Below, in pieces: positions 46,656 to 57,803 of a stretch of DNA of 64,000 nucleotides (positions are counted from its first letter, which is position 1; every line of letters begins with the position of its first letter). Under the pieces are notes generated by a model that did no database searches, had not been told where the DNA came from, and worked only from the letters and a program-made list of their open reading frames with translations. The position numbers and the translations under genes were made by a program. The DNA comes from Voacanga thouarsii. Its lineage: Eukaryota > Streptophyta > Magnoliopsida > Gentianales > Apocynaceae. Location of the stretch: the NCBI GenBank assembly GCA_026120185.1, contig JANUWF010001217.1, positions 1,207,001-1,271,000 of the forward strand. The letters run 5' to 3'.

Positions 46656-48611
46656 AAGAAGAAAGTCCATTAGCATGCTTATTCATATACATATTCATTA
46701 GAGATTAAAGATTAGTGAAGATGAAGTTGATTGAACAAACCTACCTTGAAGGTGTTCTTGAGCCTTCACAAAAATTCTGATTTTTTTTATCCAAAGAGCA
46801 AGTTGAATTTTAGAGTTTGATGTTAAAAATGGTATGGATGGACTCACGGAAGTGAGTAGATGAAATCTGGAATTTTTTAAAGAAGTTTGAAGCGGTTTGG
46901 AGAGGTATTAGGCGAAAGAAGGAGTAGGTATTCTTGGTGTTCTATGTGTGCTTGAAGGTTGAAGAGAATGGAGAGAGTTTTGGTTGAAGCTACCGAAATT
47001 CTTAGGGATTAGGGTTGGCCAAACTCTTTGAAGAGTTTTGGCAATTGAATTTTCTGGTTTGATAGGAAAAGGAAAGGTTGGTTGTTAAAATCCTGAAAGA
47101 ATAATTTAGTGAATCAAATTTGGAAACAAAATATGTTGAGAATATCTTGATCAATGGAGAGCTTTTGAAAGCTGTGATGGCCGGCTGTTTGATCAGTGTT
47201 TTTGGCTGGATGAAAGCTGGTTGAAGAAGGCTAATGGTGGCCGAAAAGAAGGGGTGTAATGGTGAAGAAAAGGTCTGGTTGTTTGAGGAACATTTTATGG
47301 AAGGTTGCTAAATTAAGATTGCTGGAATTTTGGTATCCAATCAAGGCATGATTGCAGTAATTGGATGGAGATATTTTAGGGCAGTCATGACTAGTTTTTG
47401 TGCAGAAGCTTGGGGAAGACAATGGAGTTCTGTTCATGGCTATTTAAGAGAGGCTTGTGCAGAAAAAGAATGGAGTTTCGTCCAGGGCAGGAAGAGGAAA
47501 TAAGGCTGAAAAATTTACTGCACAGAATTTCGCCATTGCTGGAATTTTTCTGGGTAGCTTTTGCTGCCATTTTCCAGTCAAATTGCAGAGAGTTTGAAGG
47601 GGCATTCGGAGGTCTTTCAATACTGGTTTCTAGCCTTCTTCATGGAGGAAAGACGTGGCTAAAGAATTGGGAGAAAACTAGAAGAAAATAGCTTGGTTTA
47701 AGATCACCTAAGCTACGATTTTGCCCAGAAATTTTTCTGGTTTTGCACAACATTTGTGTAGTCCAAAAATGGCCAAAAAAACTCAGATTTCAAACTGATC
47801 AAAAGGGCCATTTTCTGGCAGCATTTGTGGGGGAATAATGGTTGAGAATTTCGACACCTTGAAGGTACAATAAGTTGAAAATTTTCAGTTCATTACATGA
47901 AGAAAAATGAACCTAACTAGAGTGAAGTTTAGAAGGTTCACTAGAGGAATTAATTCTCTTGGAATCCTTCCCCATCTCTTCCACATTTTTTGTCCATAAG
48001 ATGTCTTTCACTAAGACATTTTGAACCTTCAAAGCCACAGCACTTTACTGAAATTTTTGGAATGAAATTGGCTAGAACAAATGTGACAAATCTAACGAAT
48101 TGAGAATTAAGAAAAATTAAGGATCAAGGAAGAATGAATTCCCTTAAGAATTTTGTGTAGGGTACAAGAATAGGATTAGGGTACTCCTATCATGTCTCCC
48201 CTAGGACAATACCTCTACTTTACTCTAAAGCACTTAAGACCGAAAATACAACCTTCCAAAGAAAAAATAAAATTTAATCATACTAAAATTCCAATAATGG
48301 GATTTGAACCCAAGATCTCAAGAATTAATTCCAAAGCTCTAAGCACTACACCACAACAACTCTTGTTCTTATTTTTTCTCTAAAATATTTTTCCTATTTA
48401 ATCGTCAAGCTATCTCCCTATTTTCACCTCAACCAAAAATTACCATTTTGCCCTTCTTACTCAATACTCACAATTCAGCCTTCTAGGCCACAAAACACAA
48501 ATCCAAAGCACATAATTTCATATAAAAATATATTTAAGCATGCAATAAAATATGATAAACATCACAACCCCCTTATTCTAAGGTTGGTTTCAATTGGGGT
48601 TTCACATAGAT
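44276..48611 (-). mobile_element. Solo LTR, 4,326 bp, Tekay-like family
   Basis: The LTR is 44281-48606, beginning TGTAACACCCTGTTACC and ending GGGGTTTCACA, flanked by perfect 5-bp duplications TAGAT (44276-44280 and 48607-48611). No internal region, so it arose by LTR-LTR recombination. The minus strand reads TGTGAAACCCC to GGGTGTTACA and contains a TACTGAGATTTTTGTCTC phrase typical of Tekay-type LTRs, so minus orientation is likely. Its distal 2.7 kb matches 17724-20415. A (GA)n run lies at about 46617-46651. Confidence 0.9.
48296..48363 (-). other. tRNA-like segment with Pol III box A/B motifs inside the solo LTR
   Basis: On the minus strand: GTGGTGTAGTGCTTAGAGC (box A-like) and, about 27 bases further, GGGTTCAAATCCC (a strong box B match). 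Same place and spacing as 20103-20169 in the other LTR copy. No complete cloverleaf. Confidence 0.5.
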
Positions 48612-49306
48612 TGGTGAGTATAACTCAAAGGTTACAATGTCAATACTAATGTATATCACTTTTCTTTAATGGAATTATTTCAATATAAATGTCTTTCTAA
48701 ATATATATGATAATTAAAAATTCTAAGAACAATGTATTTTATGAACAAAATAATCTAAAATACTCTTAATCAAATTATTTAGAAAAATAGAAAATGGAAT
48801 GTTTAGAATATTAGGAAAAATAAGAATAAATAAAATATGGGAAGTATTAGAAATAACATTGTTATGATACCACTTATTTTTTTTTAAAAAAAAATATTGT
48901 AATATTTAGGATATCAAGAAAAATACAAAATTCAAAGTAACTTACTATCTCAATTACTATATTAATTATTATGTAGTATATCATTTGTTAGCATTTTAAA
49001 CTCACAAATTTATTCATATAGGTATAATATTGCCTCACATAAGCATCTATAATTCAATAGAGCAAAATCTATTTTTACCTATCATGATTAAGTAGATAAG
49101 TACAAGCACTGCACTTTGTTATATGTTTGATTGCTGACAATGCTATATATAAGATAAGCTTTTGTTATTATGAAATTTCTTAGTTTTTTGGGATCAAAAT
49201 AGAATTAAGTTACCTACCTAATGTATATATATGCATACATATATACATACATATATATATATATATCCCTTAGTCTTTGTTATTCTGAAAATTTCTTAGT
49301 TTTTTG

Positions 49307-49347
<41 letters not shown>

Positions 49348-49472
49348 ATTCACATATGCATATTAAAACTTGAAACACAATTAGATAAAAAATAAATATT
49401 ATAAATACAAATTTAGGATACTATTGAAAAAAAATTGAACATAAGATAATCAATTCTAATAATATTTCTTTT

Positions 49473-49515
<43 letters not shown>

Positions 49516-49708
49516 GATTCTTCAGTTTGACACAGTTCAAAACAGTTGGAGATAGTTTTTGACACGGATATTATATAAAAAATTTTGCGATGGTTCAATT
49601 AGAAAAAAATCAAAAATCAATAATTTTTTTAAATTTTAATTCTTTTTTATTTAACTATTCAGATTAGATTGGTTATTCTTTAATCTCGTGAGCAACCCTA
49701 TTGAACAC

Positions 49709-51079
49709 ATTAGAATGGGTTGAAGATTGGTAGGAATTATGTTTCTGGTTTCCTCTGTGTTGAGGTGTCTTTCCCTTGCAATTGACTGTACAGTCACTTT
49801 CCCTATGGATCGACCACTTCAATTGGATAGAGGCCAATATGCAACAAGATTGTTATATGCGACAGCAAAAAACGAAGTCTCGCATTATCTACTTGGCCAT
49901 CTGACAGCTTAATTCCAAGGTCAGTCAATAATAGGCTTTTGTTTTCTTTTTGCATATTCGACTTGTATAAATAGGTACATATATAAATGAAGGCGGGGTT
50001 TGTCTTTCTCCATTCCCCCCCTCTCTTGATGAAGGGGCAAAGTTCTTGTATAAAGAATGTAATTGGCAGATAGGAACCAGTATAGCTTACGATGCAACTT
50101 TGCAATTTTCAGCTTTTTTTTCCCTCTTGTGTGTAGTTTTTTTTATGGTCTATAGTGATTCTCCCTCATTGTAGAGATGTATAATTGATTAAAAAATAAC
50201 TATGATACAGACTTTCAAATTCTCTAATATTCTATTTTTAAACCCTTAAAATTTTGAGATTCTTTGCACCCTTTTTACTGAGATTTGAAGTTGGTTGTTG
50301 CTCTGTTGTCTATCCATTATTGCTGGCTGATAGGAAAAATAAATCAAGGGGGTTGCCATATATTTTTTTCATTGCAGTAAAATTTGGGATAAAGTTAATT
50401 AATTTTTTTTTTTATCATCTTCAAATTGGACTAGAAAAGGAGTCCATGCATGCATAAAAGCTTTTGAGGACTGTGGTACTGATAAGTGACGGCAGTGGCC
50501 CATCAATGGGAATCTGCGCTGTTAAACGACTTATGTTGTGATTTAATGATTCAGATTAAAAAGAATCAAGATATAAATAATTTTTTAAAATAAAATAACG
50601 TCATTTTATTATATAAATTTTTGTAAATAAAATTATGACTTGGGAAAGATTGTTTAGCAATTTGCGGACTAGATCCCTCTCAATATGGTATGATGTGCCG
50701 TGCAATTATTCTCAGACCTTGGAATTGGTCTCTAGTCCAGTTCAATCTTAGTTTCGTTTTCTCCTATAGCCCTTTTTTTTTTCTTTCTTTTGTTAACTTG
50801 ATCAAGGTTACATATTTTGACGTAAAAGTCTACTAGTAAATATTCAACAATTAATTTTTTAATAGAAATAAAATAAGTCCATACCTTGCACAGGATATAA
50901 TTAATTTAATGGTGTATTTGAATTGGGATTATATTCAATGTTTTTTAAATACACGTATGATTTTGAATGTTATAAATAATTTACGAACTCAAAAATCAAT
51001 ATTCTGATTTATTTAGCATAAGTAACAAAATTTTAAATAGTTTATAATATAAATTTATTTATATTAGATCTAAATATTT

Positions 51080-51125
<46 letters not shown>

Positions 51126-51984
51126 TTAAAAAAATCAAATATATATTCTTAAAAAAATATCAATCTAAGTGTACCATTAGTATTGTAATTTACTAATGTT
51201 GACTAGTTGACATCTCCGCACATTTTGCCCCGTCTTTAGATGTAATTTGCAAATATAATTAGCATAATTCTGTTATTTATAATAACATAATATCATCAAC
51301 CTATATACTTGTCTTATGTCTTGTATTGCAAAGAAAATATACCCAATAATGTTATATACTGATAATACATTTGAACACTAAAACTTTTGATATCTTTATG
51401 GTAAACAGTAGTCATTGATCTAAGTTATGTAGTGACACATCTAAGATAAATATTGCATATAACAAATATTGTTATACTACTGGTCATTTTGATCATGCCA
51501 ACATTGCCAAGAGCTTCTTTTTTAGTCCCTACAAATTTAAATTACTCCATTAGAATTCTAGTTGAGGCTAGAAACAGCCATGGCAAAAATGATACTACAT
51601 AAACAATTCTACATCCATATGCAATTCACAAACAAAACCACAAAGGTCTGCACACTGCTTGAGACGATAAAAGGTTTGGATTGGTATTGAAGAGAAATTT
51701 GCCAAGCCAAATCCCATAAATCCCTAATGAAAGCTTAGACATAAATTTATTATGACTATTGGTTTAAATATAATTCCAACTCAACTTTCTGACCGAAAAT
51801 TTGTACTCTAAGTGGATAAATAGCCAAAATTAATTTTATGATATAGATTTGAAACAAAAGCAAAGAAGTTGATTTAGGATAACCAAAATGTTTTAAATCA
51901 AAAGAAAATAAAGAGAACAGAGAAGGTAGGGGAGGGGGGAGGGGGGCATCAATAATATAGTAAAGCATTTAAAATTCATAGGAC
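49709..51984. other. AT-rich spacer, no gene recognised
   Basis: One open stretch at 49803-49912 (DRPLQLDRGQYATRLLYATA) has protein-like texture but no family that I recognise. A (TA)n run lies at about 51087-51122. Nothing else. Confidence 0.5.
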
Positions 51985-53225
51985 TTACATGCTACATGCT
52001 GAGCTCAATTCAAAGAGAGCATCAGCAATAAAGGGGATCTCTTTCTCTTTCATAAACTCAGCAATGACCAAAACTTTGCCTCATTTGGCATCCCGATTAA
52101 AAGCTCTCATAAAAGTTGAGCAAGCTACACAATCAGGCTGGACACCATGAAGTTCCATTTCTTGAACTAATGCCCAAGCCTCTGCAACATCCAATTTCCA
52201 CAAGTCATTAAGCTTTTGTTTTATAGCCTTCTAGCAATCTTTTAATAACAAGTGGTTCTGTGTTGAATCTTACCCCAACACTGTATGAATGTAGCATAGA
52301 TGTATAGGCAACAACCTCTGGACTAAAACCAACCATTTTCATCTCAAAGAACATAGACTCTACTTCACCTAGCTAACCTTGGAAATTAACCCGGGGTTGG
52401 GAAGAGGTCAGAAATAATTCAGCAATAGAGGTCACTCAAAGCTAGAGCTGTTAAAATTCAGTAGTACATGCCTATTTGCTATAGGTACAAATAGCTGATG
52501 AATATACCTCCAAGGGGATTTTTAAATGCTTCATTCTAGTGAGAAAATTAAGTACCTCAGAATACTTTGACATCTTACAACAACTACTTATCAATAAATT
52601 GTACGTGATTGCATTAGGTTTAACTTTTTTTTTTTTTTTTATCATGGACCTATACAACATTAGTGCTTTCTCATATTCTTCGTTACTTACATAACTTAAA
52701 ATAGCAGAGTTATGTGCAATAGTATTTAGCCTGATACCTCGCATCTCAACCGCTGTAAGTACTAAATTAATCTTCACTTTTTGGTCACAACGACCACAGC
52801 AGCCACAGGCAGCCAACAAGGTACTAATTGATGAGACAACATTAGGCTAGAAATCACTTTGCTCCATCTCACGTATCATATCAAGAACCTTAGCTAAAAG
52901 CCCATGTGATCTATACACAACAATTAGAGTATTACAAGTTATTAGATTGGGTGAACAACTATTTCTTTTCATCGTCTCAAATATTTTTCTGGCTTTGTTA
53001 GGTTGATGTGACCTTCCATAAGCATTCAACAAAGATGTATAAGAGACAATACATCTGGTCGGATTCCTTTCTACTTCATCTCAAGAAATGTTGAGAATAC
53101 TTTTGTGCTCATCCCTTGTGAAGCATAAGCACCAAGTAATGCACTATATGAAACCATGTTGGGTTCCAAACCTTCTATAAAGATTGTGTTAAAAATAGCC
53201 ATGCAGTTTTCTACCTGCCCTAGAA
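51985..53225 (-). pseudogene. PPR protein pseudogene (EMB2654/At2g41720-like)
   Basis: Minus-strand PPR repeats in order from high to low coordinate: GQVENCMAIFNTIFIEGLEP and YSALLGAYASQGMSTKVF (53220-53090), a stop, LNAYGRSHQPNKARKIFETM and KRNSCSPNLITCNTLI (53032-52850), a stop at 52845, LLAACGCCG, VLTAVEMRGIRLNTIAHNS, EYEKALMLYRSM, NAITYNLLISSCCKMSKYSE (52819-52472), then further decayed repeats (EAWALVQEMELHGVQPDC, VIAEFMKEKEIPF) to about 51985. The 35-residue repeat spacing and order match the plant P-class PPR EMB2654, a chloroplast RNA factor. The N-terminus is missing, with at least three stops and a lysine-rich A-tract expansion near 52625. Old pseudogene or degraded paralogue. Confidence 0.82.
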
Positions 53226-55590
53226 TTAAATACATATGCATGATGGTGAAATGGAGATAATACTGTTAGAATCACTACATGTTGCAATTATGTAAATCAC
53301 AGTAACAATTAGGAAAAAAATCACCATCTATGTGTTGCAATTTTGTCCCACTTGTAGAACAAGCTGAAAAAGAATATTAACACTCAAAAAAGGCAAAATT
53401 AATCACAAAAAGAAAATTTTATATTAATAATATTATACATTTGAGCAAGAATAAAATTTTGTATTACATCTTATTTATATTGGTTTTCATTATTTAGACG
53501 ATAATTTTTTGAAGAGTGAATATGAGAAGTGATAAGTAATAATTGTAACATATTATCCAAATTATCTCTTCAATGAACAAAATATGGATAAATTTCATCA
53601 TGTAATAAATTATGTTTTATCAATATCCTTTATTGCAAACTTAAAAAGGTTTGAATTACAAAAAATTACAAGAATATGACAAGTATTCAAAAATAGCAAT
53701 GACAGAAAACTGGACTTTTCAGGAGTTACTTGAGAGAATTTAAATGAAGGACAAATAGTAAGAATGAAAACTACTCTTCAACAATCAAAAGAAAATGTGT
53801 TCCCTTTTACCAAATAGTAATGATGCCTTGATTGGCTCTGTCTTTTGCCAATAGTCAACTAAATTTTTTTAAGAATTACCTATAATTCATCATGTTTCCT
53901 ATCTTCATATGATCCACTTGAAACTCCACAAGATCTTTAGTCCACGGTTGAGATGATAGGATTGTATACTATTTCTATCTCCTTAAATTTCTCTTTGTAA
54001 TCCTCTTTCTTGGCATTCCGGTTGTCATCCGACCCTCCAGGTCACTGGAAAAAACAAAAAGCTCCCAAAATGAAGACACCGAAACTCTGATTAAAAAAAA
54101 TGCAAAGAACAAGAGAAAACAAATAGGTCCAAAAAGATTTGTTTAAGTAACTAATATAATTGACCTTATAGAATAGACAAAACAAAGCTCTTCAAAGCCA
54201 ACTGCCAAATAGCGTGGAAAAAGATGGAGCGGGCAAAAAAAAAAAAAAAGGAAGGAAATTTAGACGAATGTCCCTTAAAAGAATGGTGATTCATGAGAGA
54301 AATAGGGAGGCTGGCAACACATCAGCAATCAAAATTCAGTCCTTCGATTCTAATGTACATCCATGTGAAGGCCATAACTGCAAAGAACAAGGTGAAACAA
54401 ACATGCCCAGAATAGGTTTCTATAAGCTACTAATAGTGAAAGAGTTGCAGATACGCTCAATGCAGCTCCCTTTGAATTTCTTTATGCCAAGATCAACTGC
54501 CAACAGGAAAAAAATTGATTGAAACAGATACACTTACAGTCATATTCAATAAGGCAGAGTAAAAACATAAAACTTAGCACTCTGATCAAAAAGTGCCTCT
54601 TAAACTCTAGATAAACATGCCAGTCCTTGTGTCTTTATAACAAAATTGGTTGAAAAAAGAAAGGGAGGAGAAATAGATCTAGAAAAGGTTTCGTCCAGTT
54701 GCTAATAATTATAAACACAACCCCCCACAACTCTGTCAAAACAGATTGCAAACAAATCAGTTCAAAAGAAGACACCTAATTATAGGAACTAAGACACCAA
54801 TTAAAAAAGCCAACCTTTTAAGTTGTTCAAGCTATACTGTAGGACAGAAACAAATAAACTCCAGAAAACAATAATCACAACAGATTAAATAATAATAAAC
54901 AACTTCAAATAATTGGCTTGTTGTCAATGGAAAGTAAAGCATGATAACGGAAGGAGAAGAATGAACGAGTGATTTGCAAGAGTGGTGGGAATAGGGAGGG
55001 CAATCGTTATTGGCGACCATTAAATCTAAATCTAAAAATAAAAAAAAAACTATAAAAGGATTAAATTATGCATGATGACCAAACAAATCTAGAGTATCAA
55101 AAAGTTATTTAAAAATATTGATAAGATTTAAGTCATTCATGACGAGATACATAACCTTCATTAAATCTAAACTATCAATTAAAAATTTTGAGAAGGTAAA
55201 AAAGAAAAAATTACCTAAATAATTTATAAGGACAATTTGTTCTCATCTTCATATTTAGTAATATACATTTAGATTAAATTATTTTGTACATACTTTATGC
55301 AGATTTTCTTTAAATAAAATGAAATCTTTTTATATATTATGGTGTCCTAAAAATAATTTTGTTCATTATCCTTTTTTGCACATGTATATCAATTACAAAG
55401 CATGTTCACCATCACACTACAATGCCTTTAAAAAAATGACATAAGCATGGTTTTGATTCACAATAATAAAAAAAGAACGCACACACAGATTTACCCATTT
55501 TGTTTACAAATTTTTCCTTAAAAATAAAATTCAAGTTTAAAGAAGTGAGTCGGAATTCTTTTTGTCTCTTTCTAGACAGTTATAATCAGC
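53226..55590. other. AT-rich spacer, nothing recognised
   Basis: No coding signature. An open frame at 54214-54522 begins in a lysine-coding A-tract and is probably spurious. Confidence 0.5.
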
Positions 55591-55844
55591 ATCGTATCCC
55601 CCCTCCCCCCACTCCCCACCCCCCCCTTATCGCACTGGAACGGACTGACCACAGAGCGTCTCCTCGTCGTCTCTGTCTCTCAGTATTGGAGTTGTGCTTC
55701 TTTTTCTTTGCACAACCAGCTATCAAATTTCTCATTTTCTGTATAGACATAAGTTCTGTTCATTTCAAATATAGAATTTCACACTAAAGTGCTAATCAAT
55801 TCAAATTGCTTAAAAGGAAAAAACAGACCGTTATATATCTGTTA

Positions 55845-56270
55845 ATGGCGTTGGAGTCACCCTCTGAGGCTCTCAAATCCCATCTCTCACTCTCCTCCAA
55901 CTTCAAAAGCCCTTGGCACTTGGGTTCCATTCCTTGCTGGGCTAAAGATAGCGATGGGAGCCAATGCCTGGTTTTGTGACCAAGTTTGCCCAAGCACCAC
56001 CAACGGGTGCCGGACAAAGCCGCCGGCGGATGAGTAGGATGGTCACCTCATCTCCTATGGTTATGGCGTCATTGGACGGTCTATTGGGAGGCATGTTCAA
56101 GGGATCTAACATTGGCGAGGCACCTGAAAACAGTATGCTAGCACCGTTGCTCTCATCAATGGAATGGAGGTTCAGATATCCTACTTGTCCAGTTCCCAGT
56201 TGCGTGAAAAGACCTCCATCTTACAAGAACGGGCTCGTATGGGTGATTCCTAGGACTCCTTTTTACCTGT
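55845..56270 (+). pseudogene. First-exon-like segment, unidentified
   Basis: A CT-rich leader (about 55590-55690) is followed by an ATG at 55845 (MALESPSEALKSHLSLSSNF) and a GC-rich stretch that stays coding-like through frame changes (for example ADEDGHLISYGYG-like text after a shift, and INGMEVQISYLSSSQLREK near 56160) up to a GTGAGT donor at about 56271. I do not recognise the protein. Two frame disruptions suggest a broken 5' exon. No following exon found. Confidence 0.4.
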
Positions 56271-57186
56271 GAGTCTCTTCATGCTTCATTTACTTCGGTC
56301 TGTTCTTGGTGAACAATTTTAGTTCCCACTTTGTTCCCCCCTTTTATTATTCACTTGAGATGATGCGACATATATTAGACTGCAATTGCTGGGGTTTTCT
56401 CGTTTTACGAATTTAAAACAAGAGAAGTGCGGAAGTGAGGGTGAGCAAAAGAAGCATGGATGGAAAAATTGAGAGAGGAATAGTTAAGAAGATGGGGAGA
56501 AGAGAAAAGATGAAAGGATTGGAATTGGTGTCCTTCTCTATAAATTCCCAATAAATAAATTTTAGTTAAATTTATTTTAACTATTAAATTTTAAATAAGA
56601 AGAAAAAAAGAAAAAATATTATAATTAAATAATTAAATTGTCCAATCAAATAGATTTGAACTATTTAAATAGACATTTAAAAGTGATATTGTAATTGCAA
56701 CCATTCATTAATAGATTCACAAATCTTATATTAATCATTGATTAAAAGATTTAAGAATGTAAAGAAACAAATACTTAAAAAAAATTTCTAGATAACTATA
56801 CCCTCTAAACATTTAGAATATATATTTAGATTAGAAGAGTAAATCACGAGCAATTCTTGTTTAAATCAAACCGAGTTATTTACTTAAAAAAAAAAAAAAA
56901 AGAAGTTGCATTTCATACTTGTTAAATGTTTATATTAGCTGTAAACCAATCAAATTGTCCAGCTAATGAGTCAGAGCTTTGCTCATTCAAATAAATATAT
57001 CTTTCATCTTTATATATTATATGTGCACTTAATATCTATTTTTTAATTTATTGTATTGTTTATGAATAATAATTTTTATTTAAGTTATCATAATTTTAAT
57101 ACATTAGCCCATTGATTTATTAATTAATTCCTTCTGATTACTTTATACTTTTTTTCATTTGCAATAATTTCAAGCTATTAGAAAGC
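56271..57186. other. AT-rich spacer, nothing recognised
   Basis: No coding, repeat-boundary or RNA signal that I can support. Confidence 0.55.
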
Positions 57187-57489
57187 TTAGCCCTTGCTTG
57201 GTTCGCGGAAGGGGAGGGAAAGGAAAAAGAGTAGAGGTACCTTTTTTGTTTAGTATAAAATGAAGAGTCAATATTGTCATTATTTTTGTTGTTTTATTTT
57301 TTTTTCTCCCAACTCCTTCAGATTAGGAGGAGAAAAAATATTCATACTCAAAAAAGAGTGATACGATTTTTTAATTATTTCTCCTCTATATCTACATCTA
57401 ATCAAACGAAATAAATATATTATTTACCTTCATATTTACTTTCACTCTTCGTTTACTCCCACAAAACAACATAACCAAACATAATCTTA
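57187..57489. mobile_element. Possible Tourist-like MITE
   Basis: TTA at 57187-57189 and 57487-57489 flank a 297-bp segment. Its ends are GCCCTTGCTTGGTT and, on the other strand, GATTATGTTTGGTT, sharing the TTGG-type core of Tourist termini (9 of 14 match). Weak ends, so only moderate confidence. Confidence 0.5.
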
Positions 57490-57803
57490 ACCTCAAGTTC
57501 TAAGAAAGTAAGCTTGATTCTACACCTTACTTTCTAGATTATGTTTAAAGGGGAGTAGTATTTAATGAAGTTGCATCCATCCAAGATCCGACGTTAAGTG
57601 AAACTTTTATAGTTAAAAAATTATCGGCTACTGTGGATCAGTGATCGCGCCGAGGAATCGGGGATTACAGTTCACAAGCAACTTGGAATGCGTGAGTCAG
57701 AGAGTGACTATACCCACTCATCATTTTCTTGTCTGATCATTTCCTCATGCATAGTATACAATAGCCATTTGCAAGGCTTTCAGAGAGTGAAAAAGGAGAG
57801 AAG

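Larger units (their letters stand above)
42431..49708. mobile_element. hAT-type non-autonomous element containing a solo LTR
   Basis: The body is 42439-49700. Terminal inverted repeats are TAGGGCTGCTCATG on the left and, on the other strand, TAGGGTTGCTCACG on the right (12 of 14 match). 8-bp target duplications ATGAACAC (42431-42438) and TTGAACAC (49701-49708) differ at one base. Removing the nested LTR and its duplication leaves about 2.9 kb without a recognisable transposase. The interior is AT-rich with CA/TA microsatellites (49313-49346, 49477-49513). Confidence 0.75.

Noticed and set aside
46458..46676. A minus-strand frame with a long leucine/serine run
   Set aside because: Produced by the (GA)n microsatellite inside the solo LTR.
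54214..54522. A 102-codon plus-strand open frame
   Set aside because: It starts in an A-tract giving a lysine run, with no known domain, codon texture or neighbours.
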